Source: SW-9-67-25 sp964623735
GTDB taxonomy: Archaea; Halobacteriota; Halobacteria; Halobacteriales; Haloarculaceae
DNA length: 29,996 nt
Direction of reading: 5' to 3'
Assembly (NCBI GenBank): GCA_964623735.1
Contig: CAZUVE010000017.1
Coordinates: forward strand, 1 to 29,996
Both the position numbers and the translations under genes were made by a program. Every line of letters starts with the position of its first letter. Positions within the stretch are counted from its first letter, which is position 1. The notes under the pieces were generated by a model. The model was given only the letters and a program-made list of their open reading frames with translations, was not told the DNA's origin and made no database searches. Below are positions 16,399 through 24,105 of this stretch, piece after piece.

Positions 16399-17420
16399 CC
16401 GGCAACCCGAGAACTTGCGAACAGCGCTGTGAACAGTTCCCGTGGAATATCAATCCCAGCGAGAACGAGTGCAGTGTAGAACTCGACATTCGTCTCCAGC
16501 CGACGGTCGGGAACGTGCTCGGCAAGCTGGTCACGAGCAACATCCTCGAACTCCTTGACAGTTTCGAGGAAATCGGCATCGTCGGCGTCTCCATAGACGC
16601 GGTCGGCGGCGGCTTCCAGGACAGCGGCTCGTGGATCACGGACGCGGTAGACACGGTGACCGAAGCCCATCAACCGCTCGCCGTTGGCCAGCGTCTCTTG
16701 GACGTACCCTCCTGCATCGCCTGTTTCGGAGACCTCTCGAAGCATCTCCAGTACGGGCCCGGGTGCCCCGCCGTGGAGCGGGCCTTTGAGAGTCCCGACC
16801 GCGGCCGTCGCCGCGGAGACGAGGTCTGACTCCGTCGAGACGACGACGCGCGCGGTAAACGTCGAAGCGTTCAGCCCGTGTTCGGCGACGGTATTCAGAT
16901 AGGTTTCCAGCCCGGCAACCTGGGCCGGAGATGGGTCCTTGCCGGTGAGCATATACAGGAAATTCGTGGCGTGCCGAAGATCATCGCGGGGCGCGACCGG
17001 CTCGTTGCCCTGTCGGTACCGCCAGTACGCTGCCACGATGGTCGGGAACACAGCAATCAGGCGTCGTGCCTCTGCCATCGAATCGTGTGGGTCACGACCG
17101 AGGCTCGCTGCTGCGACGCCCATCCGGAGGGCGTCGATTGCTGGTCTCTCCTCACGGGCCGCACGCCGGAGAACCGCCCGAACCTCGTCGCTGATTTCGC
17201 GCCGCGTTGCAAGGTCAGCGCGCAACGCCGCACGTTCCTCGGCTGTCGGAAGCTGACCATGCAACAACAGATAGACTGTCTCCTCGTAGGTGGCGTTCCG
17301 AGCAAGGTCTCCAATCGGGATTCCTCGAACAACGAGTTCCCCCGTCTCACCGTCGATTTGGCTGAGGCTGGTCTCTGCCACTGTGACGTCTTCGAGTCCA
17401 GGAGTCACCGTCGTACTCAT
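16290..17420 (-). CDS. Citrate synthase family protein, CitA-like
   Basis: This 376-residue protein is normal length for a type II-like citrate synthase. The start GLEDVTVAETSLSQIDGETG continues into LVVRGIPIGDLA. The core has GPLHGGAPGPVLEML (oxaloacetate-site His) and GFGHRVYRVRDPRA (second His and Arg). The third catalytic position reads TNVEFYTALVLAGI, with Glu where the usual citrate synthases have Asp (NVDFY). CitA of Bacillus subtilis has NVEFY at this place, so I take this as a CitA-type paralogue. The substrate could be oxaloacetate or another 2-oxoacid, as in methylcitrate synthase. The start ATG overlaps the GST stop by four bases (ATGA), so the genes are translationally coupled. 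Confidence 0.9.
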   Translation of the reverse strand: MSTTVTPGLEDVTVAETSLSQIDGETGELVVRGIPIGDLARNATYEETVYLLLHGQLPTAEERAALRADLATRREISDEVRAVLRRAAREERPAIDALRMGVAAASLGRDPHDSMAEARRLIAVFPTIVAAYWRYRQGNEPVAPRDDLRHATNFLYMLTGKDPSPAQVAGLETYLNTVAEHGLNASTFTARVVVSTESDLVSAATAAVGTLKGPLHGGAPGPVLEMLREVSETGDAGGYVQETLANGERLMGFGHRVYRVRDPRAAVLEAAADRVYGDADDADFLETVKEFEDVARDQLAEHVPDRRLETNVEFYTALVLAGIDIPRELFTALFASSRVAGWMAHALEQLEDNRLVRPTARYVGDDQQSWTPIEHR

Positions 17421-18400
17421 CGGTTCACTCCACGTCTGTCACTCTCGGCACCTGACATCGCTTCCCGCCCGTGTGGTGCGGTCCAGTCGAGATCGGGACC
17501 CACGGGGACGAATCCAGTCGGGTTGATCTCGTCGTGGCTGCGGTAGTAGTGGGCTTTGACGTGCGCCATATTGCAGGTGGCGGCAACGCCCGAGAGCTGG
17601 TAGAGGTCGCGGGCGTAGGGCCAGAGATTCTCGAAGTCGACGAGGCGCTTCAGATTACACTTGAAGTGCGTGTGGTAGACGGCATCAAAGCGGTACAGGG
17701 TCGGAAACAGAAACACGTCGGCGAGGGTTACCTCCTCGCCCGCGAGATATCGTCGGTCGGCGAGTACCCCGTCCCATAATTCGAGGGCGTCAAACAGGTC
17801 TCGAACTGCCGTCTCGTAGCTCTCCTGGCTGTCGGCAAAGCCGGCTTTGTAGACGCCGGTGTTGATGTCGGTGTGAATAGCGTCGATGATGGTGTCGATC
17901 TCGTCGCGCTTGTGTTCGGGATACAACTGGACGTCACGCGTTGCGAGCGCGTCGAAATTCCGATCCAGCATCCGGGCGATGTCGGCTGACTCGTTGTTGA
18001 CGATGGTGTCAGTCTTCGTATCGTAGAGGACGGGGACGGTGACGCGTCCGGTGTAGTCGGGGTCTGCTCGCGTGTACACCTCGCGGAGGTACTCGGCGCT
18101 ATTGACCGAGTCCGGCGTGCAGGTCCGCTTCGACGGGGTGAACTCCCACCCGTCGTCGTGTCGGACTGGATCGACGATATCCAGCGACACCACGTCTTCG
18201 AGTCCGTTGAGACGGCGCACGAGCGCGGTCCGGTGGGCCCACGGACACGCCCGCGAGATATACAGGTGGTACCGGTTCGACTCGACGGGATAGTCGGCGT
18301 CATCCTCCGTCCTTTGTGCCCCAACCCAGGCATCGAATCCCTGGTTGTCGTGGCCGCGTTCGGGTGCTTCGACCCACTTGCCATCGACGAGTTTTCCCAT
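17417..18400 (-). CDS. Glutathionyl-hydroquinone reductase-like GST
   Basis: This is a 327-residue protein. It has the thioredoxin-like domain with ISRACPWAHRTALVRR (nucleophilic Cys about residue 52). Further diagnostic stretches are VTVPVLYDTKTDTIVNNESA, then YLAGEEVTLADVFLFPTLYR, FDAVYHTHFKCN and DEINPTGFVPVGP. These are the marks of the Xi-class GS-HQR family (YqjG/EcM4), which reduces glutathionyl-hydroquinones. Haloarchaea generally lack glutathione and use gamma-glutamylcysteine, so the thiol partner is probably that; this is known biology plus inference. It is the first gene of the operon with the CitA-type synthase and the EamA exporter. No close promoter motif stands out. Confidence 0.9.
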   Translation of the reverse strand: MGKLVDGKWVEAPERGHDNQGFDAWVGAQRTEDDADYPVESNRYHLYISRACPWAHRTALVRRLNGLEDVVSLDIVDPVRHDDGWEFTPSKRTCTPDSVNSAEYLREVYTRADPDYTGRVTVPVLYDTKTDTIVNNESADIARMLDRNFDALATRDVQLYPEHKRDEIDTIIDAIHTDINTGVYKAGFADSQESYETAVRDLFDALELWDGVLADRRYLAGEEVTLADVFLFPTLYRFDAVYHTHFKCNLKRLVDFENLWPYARDLYQLSGVAATCNMAHVKAHYYRSHDEINPTGFVPVGPDLDWTAPHGREAMSGAESDRRGVNR

Positions 18401-18568
18401 CGCTACTGCCCTCTCAAAATCGCGGCAGTCGTGCTATCAATACCGTATTCCAAACGCAACTGGGCTGCTCGATCGGACATTACAGGTAGAGATGGAGTCT
18501 GTCCACTCTAATATCTCAGGCAGACTATAGGAAATCAGGTGTCGTCCGCGATACCAGGACCGAGCGCC

Positions 18569-19492
18569 TCAGGGCTCGATGGTGAGTGATTCGACAGTCG
18601 CGTCGGCGTCGAGTGTCACTGCGAGCGTCCCGCTGGCTGTCGGTGCTTCGACTCGAACCTCCCACGGATCACGATTGCGAACGGTGACACGGTTCCCATC
18701 GGTGATAAACGGAAGTTCCCAGAGAAATTCCTCCATCACGTCGAGTCCGCGAGTGCTCAGTTCACCCACGACGGTGGCATTATCGAGCAGACGGATACTG
18801 GCCGGCACGTAGCTGTAGAAACTACAGTTCTGACACGACAAATCGAAGAGTGCCGGATGGTCGGCGGCAAAGAACTCCTTGTAGCGTGGGTGGTGGTCCA
18901 TCCGCGCAGCGGTGTCGGTATACGAGACAGAGACGCGCCCGGCACAGACGAAACAGACGCCACTCGAGGCCAGTCGCCACTTGAATTTCGTGCGGCGGTC
19001 GAACGTCTCGATCGCTTCCTCGATGGACCGATCCTGGAATCCCCCGGGATCGAACGGGTACTCGACGAGTTTGGTCTCGCAGCCGGGACAGCAGACGGTC
19101 CCGAGGTGTGTGTCGTACGCGAAGGTCGGGGTGGTCCCACAGTCGGGACAGGTACCCGGTGCCTCGAGCGGGCCGATCGTCGGCGAGGTGTGGAAGACAC
19201 CGCTCTGGATCGCGTCGATGATACGGTGCCCGGCGTACTGGAGGACGTATTTCCCGTCGATTTCGGTGACGAAGTGATCCGTGAGTTGTTCGAGATGGTA
19301 GGTGAACTTGCCCGAATCCCGCTCATCGACGGCCGACTGGATGTCCGAGAACGGGAGCGCGTACTCCGGTGCCTCCCAGAGTGCGAACAGGATTTCGAGG
19401 CGCAACTCGTGGCTGAACACCTGGAACGCGTCCTGGGGGTCGATATCGGCGGGGACCTCGTCCAGTGGCGCTGTCATCCCGACACGCTTCAT
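18569..19492 (-). CDS. Winged-helix regulator with zinc-ribbon domain
   Basis: This is a 307-residue protein. Residues about 20-85 form an ArsR-like winged helix: DAFQVFSHELRLEILFALWE, then a recognition-helix region ending GKFTYHLEQLTDHFV with the wing 'IDGKYVLQYAGHRII'. Next is a four-cysteine zinc ribbon, CPDCGTTPTFAYDTHLGTVC and CPGCETKL. A second cysteine group is GVCFVCAG with LSCQNCSFYSYVPA. The last 60 residues are beta-rich. This architecture matches a family of uncharacterised haloarchaeal wHTH proteins. It is likely a DNA-binding transcription factor; target and signal are unknown. It is downstream of the HxlR gene on the same strand, 62 bp away. Confidence 0.82.
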   Translation of the reverse strand: MKRVGMTAPLDEVPADIDPQDAFQVFSHELRLEILFALWEAPEYALPFSDIQSAVDERDSGKFTYHLEQLTDHFVTEIDGKYVLQYAGHRIIDAIQSGVFHTSPTIGPLEAPGTCPDCGTTPTFAYDTHLGTVCCPGCETKLVEYPFDPGGFQDRSIEEAIETFDRRTKFKWRLASSGVCFVCAGRVSVSYTDTAARMDHHPRYKEFFAADHPALFDLSCQNCSFYSYVPASIRLLDNATVVGELSTRGLDVMEEFLWELPFITDGNRVTVRNRDPWEVRVEAPTASGTLAVTLDADATVESLTIEP

Positions 19493-19554
19493 CGGCAGGC
19501 ATCATAACTTCCGGCCCCAGAGTCGCGCTCCACACCGTCGCACCACGACGGGTG

Positions 19555-19935
19555 TCAGCGTAACCGGCGGGTAAACTCGTCTGGGTCCTCGACACCGTCC
19601 ATCCACTCGACGGCCCACTCGCTGACGTCGTCGAACTGGGCGAGCAGCGTCTCTCCCTTCTGTGTGAGGCCGTAGTAGACGGCGATGGGAGCGGCCTCTT
19701 CAGTCCGGCGGGTGACAAGATCGTGGTCGTCGAGAACGTCGAGTGCGTCCGAGACCGTCTTCGACCGGCCGCCGGTGGTGCGTTTGAGTTCGTTGAACCG
19801 CAACTCCTCGTCGCGGAGTGCGTACATGATCTGGAGCCGCCACGGCGTGCCGACCGCGTCGAGTGTCTGGACGACCGGACAGGCCTCGATAGTTTGCGGG
19901 TTGTCCTCCTGCAGGGGCGTGGATGCCTGTGACAT
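19555..19935 (-). CDS. HxlR-family transcriptional regulator
   Basis: This is a 126-residue protein with the winged-helix HxlR core. It has EACPVVQTLDAVGTPWRLQI, then MYALRDEELRFNELKRTTGG and SKTVSDALDVLDDHDLVTRR, and ends in 'YGLTQKGETLL'. The conserved N-terminal cysteine (residue 19) is the redox- or electrophile-sensing position in HypR/YodB-type members. The start lies three bases after the FMN-reductase stop, so it is the second gene of that operon and probably controls it. Regulation by quinones or aldehydes is known for relatives and is an inference here. Confidence 0.9.
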   Translation of the reverse strand: MSQASTPLQEDNPQTIEACPVVQTLDAVGTPWRLQIMYALRDEELRFNELKRTTGGRSKTVSDALDVLDDHDLVTRRTEEAAPIAVYYGLTQKGETLLAQFDDVSEWAVEWMDGVEDPDEFTRRLR

Positions 19936-19938
19936 GGA

Positions 19939-20526
19939 TCAATCAGCGTGGGGGTGACTCGTGGTTGTCTCTGCGACGGCCGGGTACTGTGCGAGGCCGG
20001 CGTACCGCATCAGGTCCGTGCCGAGTTGGTGCAGGCGCTCCTGGAGGGACTCGTCGGCGAGCGAGCCGTCCACGACCTGTTCGTGGGAGTTGGGAATCCC
20101 GACGTCGGTGGGCAGCGTCCACGCGTCGAGAGCACGGGTCACCGACCGGAGCTGTTCGAGTGCCGGCCGCGGGAACGAGCCGCCAGAGACGACGACAAGG
20201 CCAACGGTCGTGTCTTCGAACTCGTCGAAGCCGCTGTAGTCCAGCGCGGCTTTGAGCGGCGAACTGAACGAACCGTGGTACATCGGCGACCCCAGCAGAA
20301 TCGCGTCGGCCTGCCGGAGGTGTGCCCGGAGTTGTGGTGCGTCGCCTGCGTCCTGGTCGTCGGCGTCGAAGGTGGGGAGGTCGTACTCCCTGAGATCGAC
20401 GAGCGTCGTTTCTGCGCCCATACGGCGTGCTGCGGACAGGGCCTCCCGGAGCGCGACGCGGGTCACGCTCTCGGCAGCCAGACTGCCACAGACAGCCACA
20501 ATATGCGTTGTGTCGGTGCGTGCCAT
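19939..20526 (-). CDS. NAD(P)H-dependent FMN reductase
   Basis: This is a 195-residue flavodoxin-fold enzyme of the NADPH-dependent FMN reductase family. The phosphate loop is VAVCGSLAAESVTRVALREA. The flavin contact LLGSPMYHGSFSSPLKAALD YSGF is typical, and 'GLVVVSGGSFPRPALEQLRS' gives the third strand-loop. Family members reduce free flavins, azo dyes or quinones with NAD(P)H. It forms an operon with the HxlR regulator, a common arrangement for quinone or electrophile defence. An AT-rich element (taattatgg) lies about 35 bp upstream. The C-terminal tail HPHAD is unremarkable. Confidence 0.9.
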   Translation of the reverse strand: MARTDTTHIVAVCGSLAAESVTRVALREALSAARRMGAETTLVDLREYDLPTFDADDQDAGDAPQLRAHLRQADAILLGSPMYHGSFSSPLKAALDYSGFDEFEDTTVGLVVVSGGSFPRPALEQLRSVTRALDAWTLPTDVGIPNSHEQVVDGSLADESLQERLHQLGTDLMRYAGLAQYPAVAETTTSHPHAD

Positions 20527-20792
20527 CTCTGGTCACTTGTAGTGGACGTCTTGGACCCCCATAATTACTCTGTGAAATGAAATTTACCGCGAGTGTGGTG
20601 ATTTGAGCCCAACGGGGCGACGAATCGCTGAATATCGGGAATCAACCAGGGATTGTATGACAGATTCGAGAGAGGAGATGAAACTGATTTCAGGAGCGCG
20701 GATTGTCCCGGGCAATCAGGGTGTACCCGGATTCCGGTGCAGCGCGCGCCAGCGAAGGCGGCAGGACAGCGGGGAGCGACGCAAGCTAGGAG

Positions 20793-21995
20793 TCAGGACT
20801 CCAGTGGCACCACCGCGAGCACTGCCGTGAAGAGGACGGCACCGGCACTGGCACCAAGCAGCGTGGTCTGGTAGCCAACGGTCCCGCCGACGAGCGTGAA
20901 GACTGCCGGACCGACGACCTGGCTGACGCCGATGGTGGTGGTCTGGAGGCTCATCACGCCGGCCCGGACCTGGTCGGGGGCCAGCGTACTGAGCGCGGCG
21001 AACAGCGTCGGCGTGACGAGGCCGCTGCCGACCCCGAACACGAGCAAGGCGGCGACCAGCAGCGGTTCGGTCTCCGCGAGCGCAGCGCCGAGAAAGCCGC
21101 TGGCGTACAGCACGAATCCCACACCGAGCAGCGTCCGCCTGGACGCGTACGCGGCGGCGAGTCCGTTCTGCGTGGCGACGATGGCACTCGCGAGCAGGAC
21201 CACACTCGTGATCAGTCCCACGACCGTCGGGGAGAAGCCGAACGTGCCGGCCAGGTAGAACGGCAACGCGGTGTAGAACCCGCCGAACAGGAGTGCGAAG
21301 GAGACGAACATGATCCCGTACAGCGCACCCGCACGCCGCGTCGGGATCAGCCGGAGTGCCTCGCGGAGATAGCCCCCGCTGTGGGACCGCCGGCCCGGGT
21401 CAGTCTCGTCTACACCGAGAAAGACCAGCCCTGCCACGGGGAGCGCAAACGCGTACATGAGAAACGGCGTGTTCCAGCTGTACGAGGCGAGGTAGCCGCC
21501 GACGAGCGGATAGACCGCCGTCCCCAGCGAGAGCATCGCCGTCGTGAGTCCCATGATGCTGTCGTGTTGCCGCCCGTGATACCGATCGCCGACGAGGGTC
21601 ATCGTGAGTGCCGAGAGGATGCTCCCGGCAGCGAACCCCTGGAGGAGGCGCAGTCCCAGCGCCACCCTGAACTCGGTTGTGAAGGCGATAGCGGTGCCCG
21701 CGAGGCCGAACACCACGAGACACCCCGAGAGGACGTATCGGCGACCGACCCGGTCAGCGAGCGCGCCGATGACCGGCGCGAGCAGGATGCCAGGCACCGC
21801 GTACAGCGTGATGAGCAGGCCCGCGCGTGACTCCGAGACGCCGAAGACGGCCTGAATCTCGGGAAGGAGCGGACTGACCAGCGGCACGTCCATCGGCGTC
21901 ACCAGCGTGGCCGCGAGGATGGCCACCAGCGCCGGCGACCGCCACGGGACGCCGACTGCGGCTTCCGTGCGGTGCGCGGTGTCGGTCGCCGTCAT
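20793..21995 (-). CDS. MFS exporter
   Basis: This 400-residue protein has twelve membrane helices. Motif A, GALADRVGRRYVLSGCL, lies between helices 2 and 3. An 'SPLLPEIQAVFGVSESRAGL' start is like DHA1-type drug exporters. The second half repeats the pattern with GSGLVTPTLFAALSTLAPDQ. Substrates of this subfamily are usually small organic compounds pumped by proton exchange. The start ATG is six bases after the DoxX stop, so it is the second gene of a DoxX-MFS operon. Its C-terminal end overlaps the non-coding 20.5-20.8 kb gap boundary. The substrate is unknown; a quinone- or thiol-derived toxin is a guess from context. Confidence 0.88.
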   Translation of the reverse strand: MTATDTAHRTEAAVGVPWRSPALVAILAATLVTPMDVPLVSPLLPEIQAVFGVSESRAGLLITLYAVPGILLAPVIGALADRVGRRYVLSGCLVVFGLAGTAIAFTTEFRVALGLRLLQGFAAGSILSALTMTLVGDRYHGRQHDSIMGLTTAMLSLGTAVYPLVGGYLASYSWNTPFLMYAFALPVAGLVFLGVDETDPGRRSHSGGYLREALRLIPTRRAGALYGIMFVSFALLFGGFYTALPFYLAGTFGFSPTVVGLITSVVLLASAIVATQNGLAAAYASRRTLLGVGFVLYASGFLGAALAETEPLLVAALLVFGVGSGLVTPTLFAALSTLAPDQVRAGVMSLQTTTIGVSQVVGPAVFTLVGGTVGYQTTLLGASAGAVLFTAVLAVVPLES

Positions 21996-22001
21996 CGGCG
22001 A

Positions 22002-22418
22002 TCAGAGCCCGACCCCGACGGCAACGGGCCAGGCACGCGTGGAAAATGCAAGGAACACAAGTGCGGCACCGATCAGGCCGACGTTCTTGAGGAAGTGAAT
22101 CTGCTCGTTCTGGCGGGCCTGTCCCTCCATCGTCCAGAAGTCGTGCATGACGACCGTGATCGGGCCGAGCACACCGACGATCACCAGCACACCGACAGCG
22201 GGATAGGCGCCGAGGAGCACCGCAAGTGACCCGGCGATAAGCCCGAGACTTCCCAGCGGAACTGCAATCGACGCCAGCGGAACACCCTTACTCCGGGCGT
22301 AGCCAACCGACGATTCGAGGTCCAGTAAGTTGCCCAGCGCGAGGTAACCGACGACGACCGCGAACAGCGCCCGGCCGAGCAGGAACGCCGCGTCGGCTCC
22401 TGCCTCGGGCAGTGCCAT
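22002..22418 (-). CDS. DoxX-family membrane protein
   Basis: This 138-residue protein has four helices. It begins MALPEAGADAAFLLGRALFA, with the DoxX features 'lgyLaLGnLldLess.gYArskGVPLasiaVPlGslgLiaGsl.vLlGayp' and ends 'nEqihFlKNvGLiGaaLvfla'. It has a strong ribosome site, GGAGGTG, about ten bases before the ATG at 22418, and a possible TATA (gattaaga) about 40 bp upstream. It is the first gene of an operon with the MFS exporter. It is distinct from the other DoxX protein in this window (14352-14780), which has a separate promoter type. Confidence 0.85.
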   Translation of the reverse strand: MALPEAGADAAFLLGRALFAVVVGYLALGNLLDLESSVGYARSKGVPLASIAVPLGSLGLIAGSLAVLLGAYPAVGVLVIVGVLGPITVVMHDFWTMEGQARQNEQIHFLKNVGLIGAALVFLAFSTRAWPVAVGVGL

Positions 22419-22675
22419 CAGCTGACACCTCCATCGAAACTGCGGGTCGGTTGCGTGCGGTTCGTCTTAATCGATCCGACACTCGTGTGCCGGGAGTCGG
22501 TCAGTGACATCGTTGCACGTCGAGATACAGAATCGGGATAAAAATGTTTCAGGCAGTTTATACTAAACCAGGTTACCCGTGTCGAACCGGAAGCAAACGC
22601 TGCCCCATCCCTGAGAGCAGCGTCTCACTTACTCGGGACTCCGGGATTCATCACAATCGATTGTAAACCGAAGCT

Positions 22676-22700
22676 TTATATTAGTATATCCTAATATTAG
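22676..22700 (+). promoter_or_regulatory. Palindromic ArsR-type operator and TATA box of arsR
   Basis: ATATTAG (22678-22684) and CTAATAT (22691-22697) form a perfect 7-bp inverted repeat with a 6-bp spacer. A further TATTAG then TACTAA follows up to the start codon. The TTTATATTA at 22676-22682 doubles as a TATA box about 30 bp before the ATG at 22712, so the transcript is probably leaderless. ArsR proteins bind such AT-rich inverted repeats over the promoter and leave when arsenite binds. Confidence 0.7.
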
Positions 22701-22711
22701 CAAATACTAAG

Positions 22712-23092
22712 ATGACTGGTGAACAAACAGATCGTCTGCCCTCCTCTACCCGGGGCCGACAGGGAGCCGATTGTTGTTCGAGCGACTATTCGCACTCACT
22801 GACGGACACGGAGGTGGCGACTGACGTTGAGACGCTTGCGACCCTCGGGAACGATACCAGGTACGAAGCGTTGCGACTCATCGCAGCAGCCGACGGGGAG
22901 GTCTGTGTCTGTGAGATCGAACCTGCACTCGGGGTGAGTCAGGGTGCAGTCAGTCAGGCACTCTCACGGCTTTTCAGCGCCGGATTAGTCGAACGCCGAA
23001 AAGACGGCCGATGGCGATACTATGCTGCAACGGCGCGTGCAGAACGACTCCTCAGCGTCTTGGACGACACGAGAACACAGGCACATGACTAA
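22712..23092 (+). CDS. arsR: ArsR-family arsenic-responsive repressor
   Basis: This 126-residue protein has a winged-helix core: TLATLGNDTRYEALRLIAAA and VCVCEIEPALGVSQGAVSQA, then LVERRKDGRWRYYAATARAE. The CVC pair (Cys 65 and 67) at the start of the DNA-contact helix is the classic As(III) site of ArsR. A further CC at residues 21-22 in the N-terminal tail may supply a third ligand. The stop overlaps the arsM start by eight bases, so the pair is an operon. A palindromic operator lies just upstream, so it should autoregulate. I am confident in the family and fairly sure of the metalloid. Confidence 0.92.
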   Translation: MTGEQTDRLPSSTRGRQGADCCSSDYSHSLTDTEVATDVETLATLGNDTRYEALRLIAAADGEVCVCEIEPALGVSQGAVSQALSRLFSAGLVERRKDGRWRYYAATARAERLLSVLDDTRTQAHD

Positions 23093-23927
23093 TACCACGC
23101 CCAGCGACGACGACCGGTCGGACGCCACAGCACAGCGCACCGCCGTGCGTGAACGATACGCTCAGATAGCCACCGAGTCAGGGACGTGTTGTGGCGACTC
23201 GAGTTCGTGCAGCGATTCACAGACGGTGAGTTCTACGGAACCCGGGTATACGCAAGCAGACCGTGACGCCGTCGAGGCGGCGGCGGATCTGAATCTGGGT
23301 TGTGGCAATCCGACTGCACTGGCAAGCCTCAGTGCGGGTGAGACCGTTCTCGACCTCGGCGCCGGCGGCGGGTTCGACTGTTTTCTCGCAGCTCGGGAAG
23401 TCGGGCCCACCGGCCACGTTATCGGTGTCGATATGACGCCCGAAATGATCGAGACGGCTCGCGAGAATATCGAGCACAACGACACACCGAACGTCGAGTT
23501 TCGACTCGGTGAAATTGAACACCTGCCCGTCGCCGACGAATCTGTGGATGTGATTCTTTCGAATTGCGTCATCAATCTCTCGCCAGACAAGCCTCGAGTC
23601 TTCGACGAGGCCTACCGCGTCCTTCGACCGGGTGGCCGGTTCGCCATCTCCGATATCGTTCAGACCGCCGAGTTACCACCGGACCGACAGGCCGACCCGG
23701 CGTCGATAACCGCGTGTATCAGTGGTGCAGTACCGATTCCAGCACTCGAATCGATGCTGACTGAAGCCGGATTCACGAATGTATCCATCGAGCCCAATAG
23801 CGACAGTGACGCATTCATCCGCGAGTGGGACGACGAGCGCGACCTGAGCGACTACATTGTCGCAGCGAGGATAACCGGAGACAAACCAGCAAGAGAATCA
23901 CGCTTGGAGGACGGTCACAATGGTTAG
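23085..23927 (+). CDS. arsM: Arsenite S-adenosylmethionine methyltransferase
   Basis: This protein has 280 residues from the ATG at 23085, which overlaps the arsR stop. The SAM-binding motif is VLDLGAGGGFDCFLAARE (residues about 88-105), with 'vIGVDMTPEMI' after it. The arsenite-binding cysteines of the family are present: one in NLGCGNPTAL (Cys 73), one in ILSNCVINLSPDK (Cys 161) and one in TACISGAVPIPALE (Cys 211). The N-terminal CC plus a further cysteine (SGTCCGDSSSCS) is the usual extra thiol cluster. It methylates arsenite stepwise to methylated arsenicals, a detoxification route found in other haloarchaea. No ArsB/ACR3 pump or arsenate reductase is present nearby. A third gene start follows its stop. 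Confidence 0.93.
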   Translation: MTNTTPSDDDRSDATAQRTAVRERYAQIATESGTCCGDSSSCSDSQTVSSTEPGYTQADRDAVEAAADLNLGCGNPTALASLSAGETVLDLGAGGGFDCFLAAREVGPTGHVIGVDMTPEMIETARENIEHNDTPNVEFRLGEIEHLPVADESVDVILSNCVINLSPDKPRVFDEAYRVLRPGGRFAISDIVQTAELPPDRQADPASITACISGAVPIPALESMLTEAGFTNVSIEPNSDSDAFIREWDDERDLSDYIVAARITGDKPARESRLEDGHNG

Positions 23928-24012
23928 CCCACCGCTTGACCCGCGACATCGGTCGGCCACTATACAACATGGACAGCAGAGTCTCCTCGTCTGCGCCGCT
24001 GAAGACGTTTGA
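23920..24012 (+). pseudogene. Truncated third gene of the ars operon
   Basis: An ATG at 23920 overlaps the arsM stop by eight bases and is preceded by a GGAGG at 23906-23910, an ideal ribosome site. The frame runs only 30 codons (MVSPPLDPRHRSATIQHGQQ and onward) to a TGA at 24010-24012. A coupled start with a good site in front of a very short frame suggests that the downstream gene was cut off where the AT-rich DNA begins, about 20 bp further on. Composition is too short to identify it. Confidence 0.4.
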
Positions 24013-24105
24013 GATTGTGTTCGTTGGAGTCCGATCCTGGATGCTATAATCCTCATATCTAACCTGTTACGTTGTAAAGAACGAGAACCTATAGAAACAA
24101 TAGTA

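Noticed and set aside
20657..20830. 57-codon plus-strand frame (MTDSREEMKLISGARIVPGN)
   Set aside because: It overlaps the MFS gene end antisense and becomes Arg-rich. The first 25 residues look plausible but there is no other support.
23938..23970. Possible partial copy of the tRNA-Arg 3' end near the left edge of the island (ttgacccgcgac)
   Set aside because: Only about 12 of 13 bases match with a gap, and flanking bases diverge. It is too weak to call an attachment site.
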